From Lacrimispora amygdalina (GTDB lineage Bacteria; Bacillota; Clostridia; Lachnospirales; Lachnospiraceae): a DNA stretch of 64,000 bases. Every line of letters begins with the position of its first letter. Within the stretch, counting starts at the first letter, position 1. The stretch spans positions 62,001 through 126,000 of the forward strand of contig NZ_QOHO01000002.1 in NCBI RefSeq assembly GCF_003432035.1, in the 5' to 3' direction. A program made the position numbers and the translations under genes. Below, piece after piece: positions 34,797 to 43,827 of the stretch. The notes beneath the pieces were generated by a model. It searched no databases. It was not told where the DNA came from and saw only the letters and a program-made list of their open reading frames with translations.

Positions 34797-37505
34797 TTAC
34801 AGCAATTCTCCGTACCGTTTTATATAGACTGTTTTTAAAACAGTGGCAAGCACCATATAGCAGACTACAATCAGTGCCAGCCATGCAAAATAGATTCCAG
34901 GCAGCCTCGCCAGCTTTAATGCCTGTGCTATAGGAGTGAATGGGATCATGGTAAGAACTGCAATCCCTGCAAACGAAAGGCAAACCACCTGTTTGGAAGC
35001 CCAGCTCTGAATAAATGGTATTTTAGGTGTTCTGATCATATGAATGACCAATGACTGGCTCCACATGGATTCGATAAACCAGCCCGCCTGAAACGTTGCG
35101 ATATAGAGCGCCTGCATTGCCGGATCCGTTATCTGATGAAACAGCAATCCGCCGCATACTGCCGGACAGATGACAAAATACATCAGTAAATAAGTGGCTA
35201 TGTCAAAAACAGAACTGGCAGGTCCTAACCAGACCATAAAACGTCTCACTGAAGATGCATCCCATTTCCTCGGCTTTAATAGATATTCCCTGTCAACATT
35301 ATCCCATGGAATCGCCGTGCAGGAAATATCATAAATCAGATTCAATAAGATTAAATGAATGGATGCCATGGGAAGAAAGGGAAGGAATGCACTGGCTGCC
35401 AGTACGGAAAACATATTTCCGAAGTTGGAGGAAGCCGTCATCTTTATATACTTTATCATATTGGCATAGGTCTTTCTGCCTTCTACAATTCCCGATTCCA
35501 GAACCATTAAATCCTTATCAAGAAGAATCACATCTGCCGATTCTTTGGCAATATCCACCGCAGTATCAACCGAGATGCCCACATCCGATGCCTTCATGGC
35601 GGAAGCGTCATTAATTCCATCCCCCATGTAGCCCACCATATGGCCATTCTCTCTTAGAACTCTTACCACTCTGGCTTTCTGGGCAGGTGATAATTTAGCA
35701 AAAACAGTCATGCTCCCGGCCTTTTCTGACAGCGTTTTGTCATCCAGATCATCAATCTCAGAACCAAGAAGAAGCTCATTGACCGGAAGTCCCACCTGTC
35801 TGCAGATACAGCAGGTAACATTTTCATTATCACCAGTCAGTATTTTAACATCCACACCATGCTCATAAAGAGCTTTGATTGCCTGGGCAGTGGTTTCTTT
35901 GGGCGGATCTAAAAAAGCCAGATATCCGATCAGCACCATATCCGTCTCATCGGAGACAGAAAACTGGCCTTCCGGTGCCGGATTTGTCTTGTGAGCCACT
36001 GCTATTACACGCATTCCATCGGCATTGAGCTCATTGGATTTTGATAAAATAAATTCACGGATCTCGTCTGTAAGCGGCTCAACATTACCATTATATTCTG
36101 CAAAGGAGCAGCATTTAAGCATTTCTTCCACAGCTCCTTTTGTGATCAGCTGGGTCTTACCGTTTAAATCCGATACCACTACACTCATACGGCGTCGGTT
36201 GAAATCAAAGGGAATCTCATCCACCTTTGTATATCCAGTTTCAAGATGACCATTCTCAAGCTCACGGTTCTTTGAAATAATTGCCAGATCAATAAGATTT
36301 TTAAGCCCTGTCTGATAATAGCTGTTTAAGAATGCATGACGGAGAACTCTGTCATCTTCATTTCCATGGATATCAAGATGATATTCCAAAACCACCTTAT
36401 CCTGAGTCAGTGTTCCGGTTTTATCCGTACAGAGAATGTCTATGGAGCCTAAATTCTGTATTGCATTTAAGTTTTTAATAATCACCTTTTTTCTGCTCAT
36501 GGCAACCGCTCCCCGGGCAAGAGATGTGGTTACAATCATAGGCAGCATTTCGGGGGTCAGCCCCACTGCTATGGAGATGGCAAAGAGTGTGGCATCCAGC
36601 CAGTCACCTTTGGTAAATCCATTAATAAAAAGTACAATGGGTACCATAATGAGCATGAAACGGATCAGTACCCAGGAGACTGAATTCACTCCCCGTTCAA
36701 AACCAGTCATTGGCGGTTTCACCGTCAATTCCTTAGCAACCGTTCCAAGCACGGTATCATTTCCCACTGCAACTGCAACTGCTTTTGCGCTTCCACTGAT
36801 CACATTGGTTCCCATAAACGCCAGGTCCGTAATCTCAGTGAGCACCTTGGTATCTGCATGATTTACAGCAAGCTTCTCCACCGGCTCACTTTCTCCAGTC
36901 AGTGCAGACTGACTCACAAATAAGTCCTTGGAGCTGAGAATCCGTACATCTGCAGGCACCATATCTCCTGCTGAGAGATGTAAAATATCACCCACAACCA
37001 CATCCTCTAAGGGAATCTCCTGCCTGCCGGCTTCCTTTCGCTCCACACAGGTGGTGGTGTGAATCATCTGGGAAAGGTTGGCTGCAGCGTTGCCGCTTCT
37101 TGTTTCCTGTACAAAACGGAGAATCCCGGAGATCATTACCATGGTCGTGATAATGATAACGGTTGTATAGCTTTTATTCTGGGGTTCTGCATAAATAATA
37201 TCGGTAAAAACAGAGACTACCGTCAGGAGGAACAGGATTGAAGTAAATGGATTGACAAATGCTGCCCAGATCCGTTTCCATATGGAGTCTTTCTTTCCAT
37301 GAGTGATCACATTGTTTCCAAAGGTTTCTCTGGATTCCTCTGCCATTTCCTCTGTGAGACCGTCCTCAAAGGTTCCCAATGCATTCAACACCTGTTTTGT
37401 ATTTTCATCAGCAGCCTGAATCAGTCTCTGTTTTGTTGCATTGTAACGGGAATGATCGGCCAAAAGCCTCCCATTCCTTTCTCTGTTTAAAAAAATCTTC
37501 TTCAT
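34797..37505 (-). CDS. mgtA: Magnesium-translocating P-type ATPase
   Basis: I start it at ATG 37505 (GGAGG 8 nt before); the longer frame from 37541 lacks a site. The 902-residue protein has the P3-type layout: N-terminal cytoplasmic part, first helices, actuator motif T-G-E-S, the P-E-M-L-P helix-4 motif, the phosphorylation site D-K-T-G-T near residue 365, the M-x-G-D-G-I-N-D hinge motif, and six C-terminal helices ending about 100 residues before the stop. It imports magnesium across the cytoplasmic membrane at the cost of ATP. Its long leader (37506-38150) holds an M-box and two terminator hairpins, so expression should rise when magnesium is low. Confidence 0.93.
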   Translation of the reverse strand: MKKIFLNRERNGRLLADHSRYNATKQRLIQAADENTKQVLNALGTFEDGLTEEMAEESRETFGNNVITHGKKDSIWKRIWAAFVNPFTSILFLLTVVSVFTDIIYAEPQNKSYTTVIIITTMVMISGILRFVQETRSGNAAANLSQMIHTTTCVERKEAGRQEIPLEDVVVGDILHLSAGDMVPADVRILSSKDLFVSQSALTGESEPVEKLAVNHADTKVLTEITDLAFMGTNVISGSAKAVAVAVGNDTVLGTVAKELTVKPPMTGFERGVNSVSWVLIRFMLIMVPIVLFINGFTKGDWLDATLFAISIAVGLTPEMLPMIVTTSLARGAVAMSRKKVIIKNLNAIQNLGSIDILCTDKTGTLTQDKVVLEYHLDIHGNEDDRVLRHAFLNSYYQTGLKNLIDLAIISKNRELENGHLETGYTKVDEIPFDFNRRRMSVVVSDLNGKTQLITKGAVEEMLKCCSFAEYNGNVEPLTDEIREFILSKSNELNADGMRVIAVAHKTNPAPEGQFSVSDETDMVLIGYLAFLDPPKETTAQAIKALYEHGVDVKILTGDNENVTCCICRQVGLPVNELLLGSEIDDLDDKTLSEKAGSMTVFAKLSPAQKARVVRVLRENGHMVGYMGDGINDASAMKASDVGISVDTAVDIAKESADVILLDKDLMVLESGIVEGRKTYANMIKYIKMTASSNFGNMFSVLAASAFLPFLPMASIHLILLNLIYDISCTAIPWDNVDREYLLKPRKWDASSVRRFMVWLGPASSVFDIATYLLMYFVICPAVCGGLLFHQITDPAMQALYIATFQAGWFIESMWSQSLVIHMIRTPKIPFIQSWASKQVVCLSFAGIAVLTMIPFTPIAQALKLARLPGIYFAWLALIVVCYMVLATVLKTVYIKRYGELL

Positions 37506-37742
37506 GGTTTCTACCTCCATAATTATATTTTGTAATTTCAAAAATTATGGCAGCCATGAGAAGCGTATTTGGTTCAGGAGCCTGGAGCAGACAAGTGTAT
37601 ATCTCCATCCAAATCACTCCTGCTGCTTCGCTTCCCGGGGGCCGCGCCGCTACTTCCGTCTGCATCCATTCTCCTCACCTCACTTTCAAAAATAATCCTC
37701 TTTATTATAAAGCCTGATATTAAATAACCCAAAAATGGGCAC

Positions 37743-37786
37743 AAAAAAACCACCATTATCAAAAAACGTGTTTTTGAGAATGATGG
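37743..37786 (-). terminator. Second terminator in the mgtA leader
   Basis: On the minus strand CCATCATTCTCAAAAA pairs with TTTTTTGATAATGGTGG (37751-37786), with bulges, and is followed by seven Ts (37749-37743). It lies 26 bp after the stop of the 31-codon frame and about 240 bp before the mgtA ATG. Transcripts that pass the M-box terminator would still meet it before mgtA. Confidence 0.7.
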
Positions 37787-37812
37787 CCGTAATATCTGGC
37801 TGAACAGCACAA

Positions 37813-37908
37813 CTAAGTAACAGGCAAAGACTGCCTGTCACCGATATCATATACTGCCATCATCCGTTTCATACAACTGTGACAATTACCACTATCCAAA
37901 ACAGGCAC
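37813..37908 (-). CDS. Possible 31-residue leader ORF with C-x2-C
   Basis: Between the two mgtA-leader terminators a frame opens at GTG 37908 (or TTG 37899, better spaced from AAAGAAAGG) and ends at TAG 37813. The peptide contains N-C-H-S-C-M-K-R-M-M and lacks a membrane segment. A terminator starts 26 bp after its stop, which is what a small gene, or a leader peptide gating mgtA, would look like. It could also be chance. Translation is unproven. Confidence 0.35.
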   Translation of the reverse strand: MPVLDSGNCHSCMKRMMAVYDIGDRQSLPVT

Positions 37909-37930
37909 ATCCTTTCTTTTTAAAATTTAA

Positions 37931-37969
37931 AATAAAAAATTCCCGTATATTCGGAAAGAATATACGAGA
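37931..37969 (-). terminator. M-box expression-platform terminator
   Basis: On the minus strand CTCGTATATTC-TTTCC-GAATATACGGG forms a 10- to 11-bp stem (37941-37969) followed by AATTTTTTATTTT (37940-37928). It lies about 25 bp after the aptamer end. Magnesium-bound aptamer should favour this hairpin and stop transcription. Confidence 0.85.
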
Positions 37970-37994
37970 ATGTAATTACATTTTCTTATATTTT

Positions 37995-38140
37995 CGTATG
38001 AGTTTTAGCTTTACAGGGCAATGTAACTGTATTATGCTGCACCTTAATGTCGATGCAGCCTGTTCAAACCATCTCATTGTGTCTCCACAACTCTGCGGCA
38101 ACAGCCCGTATCCCTGTAGTAGCCTCACCTACCGAATATT
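37995..38140 (-). ncRNA. M-box (ykoK leader) magnesium riboswitch
   Basis: The minus strand carries the conserved M-box signature in order: TAGGTGAGGCT, GGGATACGGGCTG followed by TTGCCGC, an internal stem-loop with GAGACACAATGAGATGG, AACAGGCTGCATCGACATTAAGG, GTGCAGC, and TGTAAAGCTAAAACTCATACG at the 3' end. M-boxes sense magnesium and lower expression of Mg transporters. Here it is followed by a terminator and, further on, by mgtA, which fits. I recognise it from the consensus; secondary structure was checked only by eye. Confidence 0.9.
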
Positions 38141-38147
38141 CGTCTTT

Positions 38148-38176
38148 ATACTAGTTCAATTCTTGACGTTTGTCAA
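38148..38176 (-). promoter_or_regulatory. Promoter of the M-box/mgtA transcript
   Basis: On the minus strand TTGACA (38176-38171), a 17-bp spacer and TAGTAT (38153-38148) lie just upstream of the aptamer, giving a start near 38141. The -35 lies only 16 bp past the GH36 stop codon. Confidence 0.75.
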
Positions 38177-38192
38177 CCCCTAAATCGCTTAT

Positions 38193-40022
38193 TTATCCTA
38201 TAATCCAGGCCTTAGCAGTAAAATCACCATCGATAAGCCCATATTCTTTCATAATTTTTTTATTCTGCAGGAAATCAAGGCTGATTTCTCTGGAATTCTC
38301 AAATCTATGGGCGATCACTAACTGTTTATTGCAAAATTCCCGGATAACAAGCTGTTCTCCCTGGGGTTTATTATAGCTTTTTGTAGTGTTTTCATATTTT
38401 ATTGTTTTTCCATATTTTATGATATCAGCTGCTTCTTTATAAAATTCCATTCCCGCCTCAATGACTTCCCACTGTTTTTCAGTCAGATCATAGATATCAC
38501 CACTTAAGCACATTCTGCCAAAAAAAGTACTGATCATGGAATAGTAGATTCTATTATTGCTGTCATCGCCACGCATAACTGCCCAAATCTGACTTTGGGA
38601 CGGTTTTATTACTCTATGCATATTTGCTGCAATAATGGGTATGGCGGTGGTTTCATGGGCATCAGAAAAGCTTGCCTGGGATACCAGTTCCATCATGGAT
38701 GGCTCCAGCCTGTGTCCACCACTGGAACAGTTTTCAATCACAATATCCGGAATCTCCCTTTTTATTTTTTTGAAAAATTCCTGGGTTGCCATGACTTTCT
38801 GCCTTAATCCCTCTCCAAGACTTTCTGCCCCGTCACAGCCAATGCCGATGGTATCGTTATAATCAATTTTAATATAGCCAAATCCGCATTCTTTCAGGGT
38901 TTTTATAACCGCATTATTTAAATACTCCATAACCCAGGGATCGGACATATCCCAAAAGCGTTTATCGCCCACAGTAAGCACGACACCATCTTTTTTCAGT
39001 AAATGCTCCGTATTGTCCCAGTGTTTTGACAGTCTGCCCACGGATTCCGGTTCAAACCAGAGACCGGGGATCATCCCGCATTTCCTGATATAATCCGCAG
39101 CTTTTTTTAAGCCGCCCGGGAACTTTTCATAATTGACATCCCAGTCCCCGATGCTGGCCCACCAGCCCTCATTTTTTCCATACCAGCCGGAATCAATTAC
39201 CAGATACTTAACCGCCTTGTTCTTTAACTTATTACAGATTTTGCTGATGTTTTCAAGGCTTGGGTTACCCCAGGTAGTGCAATATTCATTAAACATGATA
39301 CCCATATCCTGATCCAGTCCGGATATCTCAGGCTTTTGTGCCTTCACCAGTTTATCACACACATCATAGAGGGAACTTCCCCGGGCAATAACCGCTTTGG
39401 GGGCAGTAAAGGTTTCCCCGGGTGCAATAGTCTTAAACCAGTGTCCAAAGTCCCGGTCTGCAATACCACCCACAAGTGACAGAGTTTCATCCTCTTTGCA
39501 CAGGATCTCAATCTGCCAGGAGAATGGGATGTATAACTGAACCGCCGTAAACTCCTGTGTTTCACTGTTTTCCAACGCTATAAAAGGAAAATACTTCCGC
39601 ACCGGCATAGATCCCAAATTGCCAAATTTCTCAACCCGCATACCGCATCTGTTCCAGGAAGGTTCTAAGTGCAGTTCCTCAATTGTTTCTGTCCTCAGTT
39701 TTCCTTCCGCACTCCAAAAGGATTGCAGTCTGTGGATTTTATCCGCTTTTATTCCCTTAAGAGCAAAAGATGAGAGCATTTCTAACGTTGTACTTTCAGT
39801 ACCTTTGTTCTCAAATATAGTGCTGACCTCAACGGTATCGTTATTCTTAACCATATCCAGTGTTACATACTGACCGGTACTGTTTTTATAAACAATTGTG
39901 TCATCCTTTTTAAGAATTCTTTCAAGTCCTCTTGTGGATTCACTTCCGCATAAGGTCAGGCCATTGGAAAACCCTCCGTTATAAGCATCTTTTCTTAGTT
40001 TCAGTTCTACATAATATTCCAT
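38193..40022 (-). CDS. GH36-type alpha-galactosidase
   Basis: The 609-residue protein has an N-terminal beta-sandwich domain and a TIM barrel with Y-I-K-I-D-Y-N-D (nucleophile Asp, near residue 386) and F-S-D-A-H-E-T (acid/base Asp). The D-S-G-W-Y-G-K-N motif and W-F-E-P-E-S-V sit where GH36/GH-D enzymes keep their substrate pocket. It is shorter than the classic 720-residue alpha-galactosidases, so it belongs to a compact clade. No signal peptide is present; it removes alpha-linked galactose from imported oligosaccharides in the cytoplasm. It is the last gene of the GH36-GH95-GH43-importer locus. Confidence 0.85.
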   Translation of the reverse strand: MEYYVELKLRKDAYNGGFSNGLTLCGSESTRGLERILKKDDTIVYKNSTGQYVTLDMVKNNDTVEVSTIFENKGTESTTLEMLSSFALKGIKADKIHRLQSFWSAEGKLRTETIEELHLEPSWNRCGMRVEKFGNLGSMPVRKYFPFIALENSETQEFTAVQLYIPFSWQIEILCKEDETLSLVGGIADRDFGHWFKTIAPGETFTAPKAVIARGSSLYDVCDKLVKAQKPEISGLDQDMGIMFNEYCTTWGNPSLENISKICNKLKNKAVKYLVIDSGWYGKNEGWWASIGDWDVNYEKFPGGLKKAADYIRKCGMIPGLWFEPESVGRLSKHWDNTEHLLKKDGVVLTVGDKRFWDMSDPWVMEYLNNAVIKTLKECGFGYIKIDYNDTIGIGCDGAESLGEGLRQKVMATQEFFKKIKREIPDIVIENCSSGGHRLEPSMMELVSQASFSDAHETTAIPIIAANMHRVIKPSQSQIWAVMRGDDSNNRIYYSMISTFFGRMCLSGDIYDLTEKQWEVIEAGMEFYKEAADIIKYGKTIKYENTTKSYNKPQGEQLVIREFCNKQLVIAHRFENSREISLDFLQNKKIMKEYGLIDGDFTAKAWIIG

Positions 40023-40065
40023 TGCTAATGCTCCTCATATAGACTTTTACTGATCTGTTTCAAAT

Positions 40066-42372
40066 TTATGCTAAGAGCTGTATTTCATAAACACCCTCAC
40101 CGTAACAAACTGCCTTCTGCCCTTCATAAGTAATGTTTACCTTTTGTTCCGAAACGATCTTTGTAATGCTGTCAGGCTTTAAAAATAAGCACCTGCCGCC
40201 TTTTTCTGCAAGAATACTGCCGGAAATAACCTCTCCGTCCTTCCAGGTAAAGGAAACGGTTATGGCACCTTTGGCTTTTAGTCCGCTTATATGTCCGCAG
40301 TCCCAGGTTTTCGGCAATGCGGGCAGAAACGTAAGCTCACCGTTTATGCATTGCAGTAACATTTCCGCAATTCCTGCCGTCCCCCCGAAATTTCCGTCAA
40401 TTTGAAACGGAGGATGACAGTCAAAAAGATTGGGATAGGTTGATTTTGTCAGCAGATCCCTGATATTCTCTCCTGCTTTTTCACCGTCCCTGAGTCTGGC
40501 CCACATGGTAATAATCCATGCTCTTGACCATCCGGTATGACCGCCGCCGTTTTTAAGACGTCTTTCTAAGGTCACCCTTGCAGCCTCCATTAATTCCGGA
40601 GTTCTTTCATAAGTTATCTGCTCAGACGGATACAGCGCATACAGATGAGAGATATGACGGTGGCCGGGTTCCATTTCCTCATAGTCTTCCGCCCATTCCA
40701 TTAACTGTCCGTATTTACCCACAGACAGTTCCGGCAGACGAGGTAAAATTGCTCTCAGCTTATTTGTCAATTCATCCTCGCAGCCGGTAATCTCTGCCCC
40801 TTTGATACAAGCCTCCAACAGGTCCCTGATAATCTCGGTATCCATGGTCGGACCGATACAAAGCTGCCCCTCCTGACCGCTTTGATGGAGATAAGTGTTT
40901 TCCGGTGATATGGAAGGTCCTGTTATCAGTTTCCCCTCATGGTTTTCAAAGAGGTACTCCGATATAAAAAGACTGGCTTCTTTCATTAAATCTATATTTT
41001 CTCTCAGAAATTTCTGATCCAGGGTATATTCATAATGCTTCCAGATATGGGTGCAAAGCCAGGCTGCTCCCATAGGCCAGATCGTAGACGGCATCACTGT
41101 ATCCTGGGGAGCGCAGTCTCCGAACAAATCGGTATTATGGTGGGCAACAAAACCGGACAGACCGTACATATCCCTTGCAACCTTCTGACCAAATGGCAGC
41201 ATTCTGCGGATTAATCCGAACAGCGGAAGGTGGCATTCCGATAAATTGCAGCTTTCTGCCGGCCAGTAATTCATTTCCGTATTAATATTAATTGTATATT
41301 TACTGCCCCAGGCCGGATGCTCATTACGGTTCCAGATGCCCTGTAAATTAGCCGGCTGTGACCACGGTCTGCTGCTTGAAATCAACAAATATCTGCCAAA
41401 CTGGTAATACGCTGCAATCAGCTCCAGATCCTGTTCTCCCTGCTGCATGGCTTTTAGTCTTTCAGGAATCGGTCTTTCCGCTTTTTCAGTATCCTGACCT
41501 AACGAGAATTGAACACGATTAAAATAGCTTTGGTACTCCTTTATATGCTCCGACTTTACGAACTCATAAGGCAGCTTAAGTACGGACTCCAGCTTTTTTC
41601 TGCACCAGCCGGACGGTTCTTCTTTATAGAAATCACTCCGGATTGACAGATAGACAGTAAAGGAATCTGCTTCATTCACGCGGATCTGGTCTCTGTGTAT
41701 CTCCACGGTACCGCCTTTATTCTTAACTGCAGCCATTATACAATAACAGCACCCATTTGCACCTTCCTTTACCGTCATGGACAGGATGTGTTCGGAGATT
41801 TTTTCAATTTTTTCCACATTACTGCGGAAAAATGTTAAGGTCAGGCACCCATTTACCTTTTCTTCATCTTTGCTCTCCTGATGGAGGGCAATTACCTGAT
41901 GTACGGCACTTGCAAAATATTCTCTTTTGTACTGCCTCCCGCCAATCTCGTATTCCATGGTAACAATTGCCTGATTTAAATCAAGGCATCTTATGTAATT
42001 CTTAAATTCTTCTTTATCCTCATGGAACTCAAAAAAGATTTCACCGGCGGTACTGTAATTTCGCTGCTGGTCAGGAATCGGCATCATCGTATCACTGGCA
42101 AGCTTCTGAGCATCTGAAACCATGCCGTCTGACAGTAACCGGCGAATCTTAAGATAATTGTCTTTCGCTTCCGGATTCACTCGGTTTCTTCCCCCGTTCC
42201 CATACCAGATGGTATCCTCATTCAGCTGTAATTTCTCTGCCTGAACTCCTCCAAAAACCATAGCTCCCATGTTTCCATTGCCAATGGGAGCTGCTTCATT
42301 CCAAATTTCTTCACTGTCAGATTTAAATCTTTGGTATGGAACCGGTCTGTCATATAGCAAACGATTGTTCAT
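40066..42372 (-). CDS. GH95 family alpha-L-fucosidase/alpha-L-galactosidase
   Basis: The 768-residue protein begins with the GH95 hallmark W-N-E-A-A-P-I-G-N-G-N-M-G-A-M-V-F-G-G and L-Q-L-N-E-D-T-I-W-Y-G, then has an (alpha/alpha)6 barrel with N-T-E-M-N-Y-W-P-A-E-S-C-N near residue 366 and Q-I-D-G-N-F-G-G-T-A-G near 667. GH95 enzymes invert and remove alpha-1,2-linked L-fucose, or L-galactose in plant glycans. There is no signal peptide, so it acts inside the cell. It lies 43 bp upstream of the GH36 gene and 16 bp downstream of the GH43 gene, in one operon. Confidence 0.92.
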   Translation of the reverse strand: MNNRLLYDRPVPYQRFKSDSEEIWNEAAPIGNGNMGAMVFGGVQAEKLQLNEDTIWYGNGGRNRVNPEAKDNYLKIRRLLSDGMVSDAQKLASDTMMPIPDQQRNYSTAGEIFFEFHEDKEEFKNYIRCLDLNQAIVTMEYEIGGRQYKREYFASAVHQVIALHQESKDEEKVNGCLTLTFFRSNVEKIEKISEHILSMTVKEGANGCCYCIMAAVKNKGGTVEIHRDQIRVNEADSFTVYLSIRSDFYKEEPSGWCRKKLESVLKLPYEFVKSEHIKEYQSYFNRVQFSLGQDTEKAERPIPERLKAMQQGEQDLELIAAYYQFGRYLLISSSRPWSQPANLQGIWNRNEHPAWGSKYTININTEMNYWPAESCNLSECHLPLFGLIRRMLPFGQKVARDMYGLSGFVAHHNTDLFGDCAPQDTVMPSTIWPMGAAWLCTHIWKHYEYTLDQKFLRENIDLMKEASLFISEYLFENHEGKLITGPSISPENTYLHQSGQEGQLCIGPTMDTEIIRDLLEACIKGAEITGCEDELTNKLRAILPRLPELSVGKYGQLMEWAEDYEEMEPGHRHISHLYALYPSEQITYERTPELMEAARVTLERRLKNGGGHTGWSRAWIITMWARLRDGEKAGENIRDLLTKSTYPNLFDCHPPFQIDGNFGGTAGIAEMLLQCINGELTFLPALPKTWDCGHISGLKAKGAITVSFTWKDGEVISGSILAEKGGRCLFLKPDSITKIVSEQKVNITYEGQKAVCYGEGVYEIQLLA

Positions 42373-42388
42373 ATGGATATCCCCCAGA

Positions 42389-43804
42389 CTAAATTAAAGT
42401 AAACGATTGTAACGATGCACTGCCCTCTCCGCGATAAGTAATATAAATTGGCCAAATCCCATCTGGAATTTCAACATCTGTCATATACGCTTTCCATATA
42501 TTGGTATAACCAACCGGAATACTTGCAAGTGCTTTTCCAGCCCAGGAGGTTTTTATCTCAAACTGACCACTGCAGTATCCGCGTACTTTAATTATAACAC
42601 TTTTAATTCCCCGGCAGTCAAAATATTTGAATCCGGCGGTTGCCGTATCACGCATATTCTGTATATAACCTGCTTGCTCATCCCCGTCTTTCCCATCCTG
42701 TGTTATTTTAGGGAACCGGCTGTCCATCCACAGGCCTCCAAGGGGAGTATAAATTTCTTCGTCCTTGCAGAAAAGATTGCAGGCTAAATAAGCAGGATAT
42801 TCTCCCCTTCCAGCCAACGGTCCCCCGTTTAATCCGCAGGAGGTCATCTCCGGCTGTATGATCGATCCATCTTCCCGGAACTCAATCGGTTCCGCACAGC
42901 CTTGCCTGCTGAAATTTGTACCATCCGTATGCCGGTGGTAAAATATATACCACCGGCCTTTGATTTCAACCATACTCCCATGATTATTAGACCCATAATA
43001 CATCGGTTTCCTGGCCGGTTTATAGGAATGAATGTGCATATCACAATTACTGCTTACTACTCCACCATATACAAAACCCTTAGTAGGATATTTACTGGTT
43101 GCGTAGCATAATTCATGCATGACAATGGAGGAATAAATAAAATAATAAGTATCTCCTCTTTTTCTGATAGACGGTGCTTCAAAAAATTCATGTTCCATAA
43201 AGGAGCTTCCTTCACTGAAGGGCTCGCTTGGGGCAATAAATACAGGTTCTTCCACAATGGTAAGCATATCAGGTCCAAGTACCGTAACCATGGGACCACT
43301 CCTTAATCTGTCCCCAACGCCGCAGAATCCGGTATACAAATAGGTTGTGCCGCCTTCCGTAAGTACCCCCGGATCAAACTGCGGCTCGTCACCCTTTCTT
43401 TCTCCCAGACGAGTACCGTCCGCATAATGTACATATCCGTAAAATTCATATCTTCCCGCCGGTTCGTCACACACCGCAACGGATACGATGCTCACTTTAT
43501 CCAGTACATAATAAAGATAATAACGTCCGTCGGGACCTAACGTTACATCCGGTGCGTATAAGCACATGCTGCCGTCCTTATTGAGGGGATCGGATACCTT
43601 CGGATAAATCACGCCTTCATATCTCCAGTCACCCAGATCATCTACCGGAGCCGACCAGCATACATAATCATTTAAACAATATGCATTGCCCCTGAACCGG
43701 TCATGAGATCCATATACATAAATACGGTCTCCGAATACATAAGGTTCCCCGTCAGGGATATATTCCCATGAAGGAAGATACGGATTAAAGGCCTGTTTTT
43801 TCAT
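42389..43804 (-). CDS. GH43 family glycosidase with C-terminal carbohydrate-binding domain
   Basis: The 471-residue protein has a five-bladed beta-propeller with the GH43 pattern: N-P-Y-L-P ... G-E-P-Y-V-F near the N-terminus (the base Asp region), C-L-Y-A-P-D-V near 82-88 with the pKa-tuning Asp, and F-F-E-A-P-S-I with the general acid Glu near residue 213. The last 130 residues look like a CBM6-type beta-sandwich. GH43 enzymes remove alpha-L-arabinofuranose or beta-xylose. No signal peptide. AAGGAGG lies before ATG. It is 23 bp downstream of the binding-protein gene. Confidence 0.9.
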   Translation of the reverse strand: MKKQAFNPYLPSWEYIPDGEPYVFGDRIYVYGSHDRFRGNAYCLNDYVCWSAPVDDLGDWRYEGVIYPKVSDPLNKDGSMCLYAPDVTLGPDGRYYLYYVLDKVSIVSVAVCDEPAGRYEFYGYVHYADGTRLGERKGDEPQFDPGVLTEGGTTYLYTGFCGVGDRLRSGPMVTVLGPDMLTIVEEPVFIAPSEPFSEGSSFMEHEFFEAPSIRKRGDTYYFIYSSIVMHELCYATSKYPTKGFVYGGVVSSNCDMHIHSYKPARKPMYYGSNNHGSMVEIKGRWYIFYHRHTDGTNFSRQGCAEPIEFREDGSIIQPEMTSCGLNGGPLAGRGEYPAYLACNLFCKDEEIYTPLGGLWMDSRFPKITQDGKDGDEQAGYIQNMRDTATAGFKYFDCRGIKSVIIKVRGYCSGQFEIKTSWAGKALASIPVGYTNIWKAYMTDVEIPDGIWPIYITYRGEGSASLQSFTLI

Positions 43805-43827
43805 AAATAATACCTCCTTATAACTAT

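Noticed and set aside
37408-37665. An 85-codon frame overlapping the mgtA start
   Set aside because: It shares DNA with mgtA in another frame, and mgtA has a much better GGAGG-spaced ATG; its GC-rich part looks like leader sequence.
37574-37810. A 78-codon frame in the mgtA leader with a hydrophobic N-terminus
   Set aside because: It runs through the second terminator hairpin and has no ribosome binding site at its first ATG.
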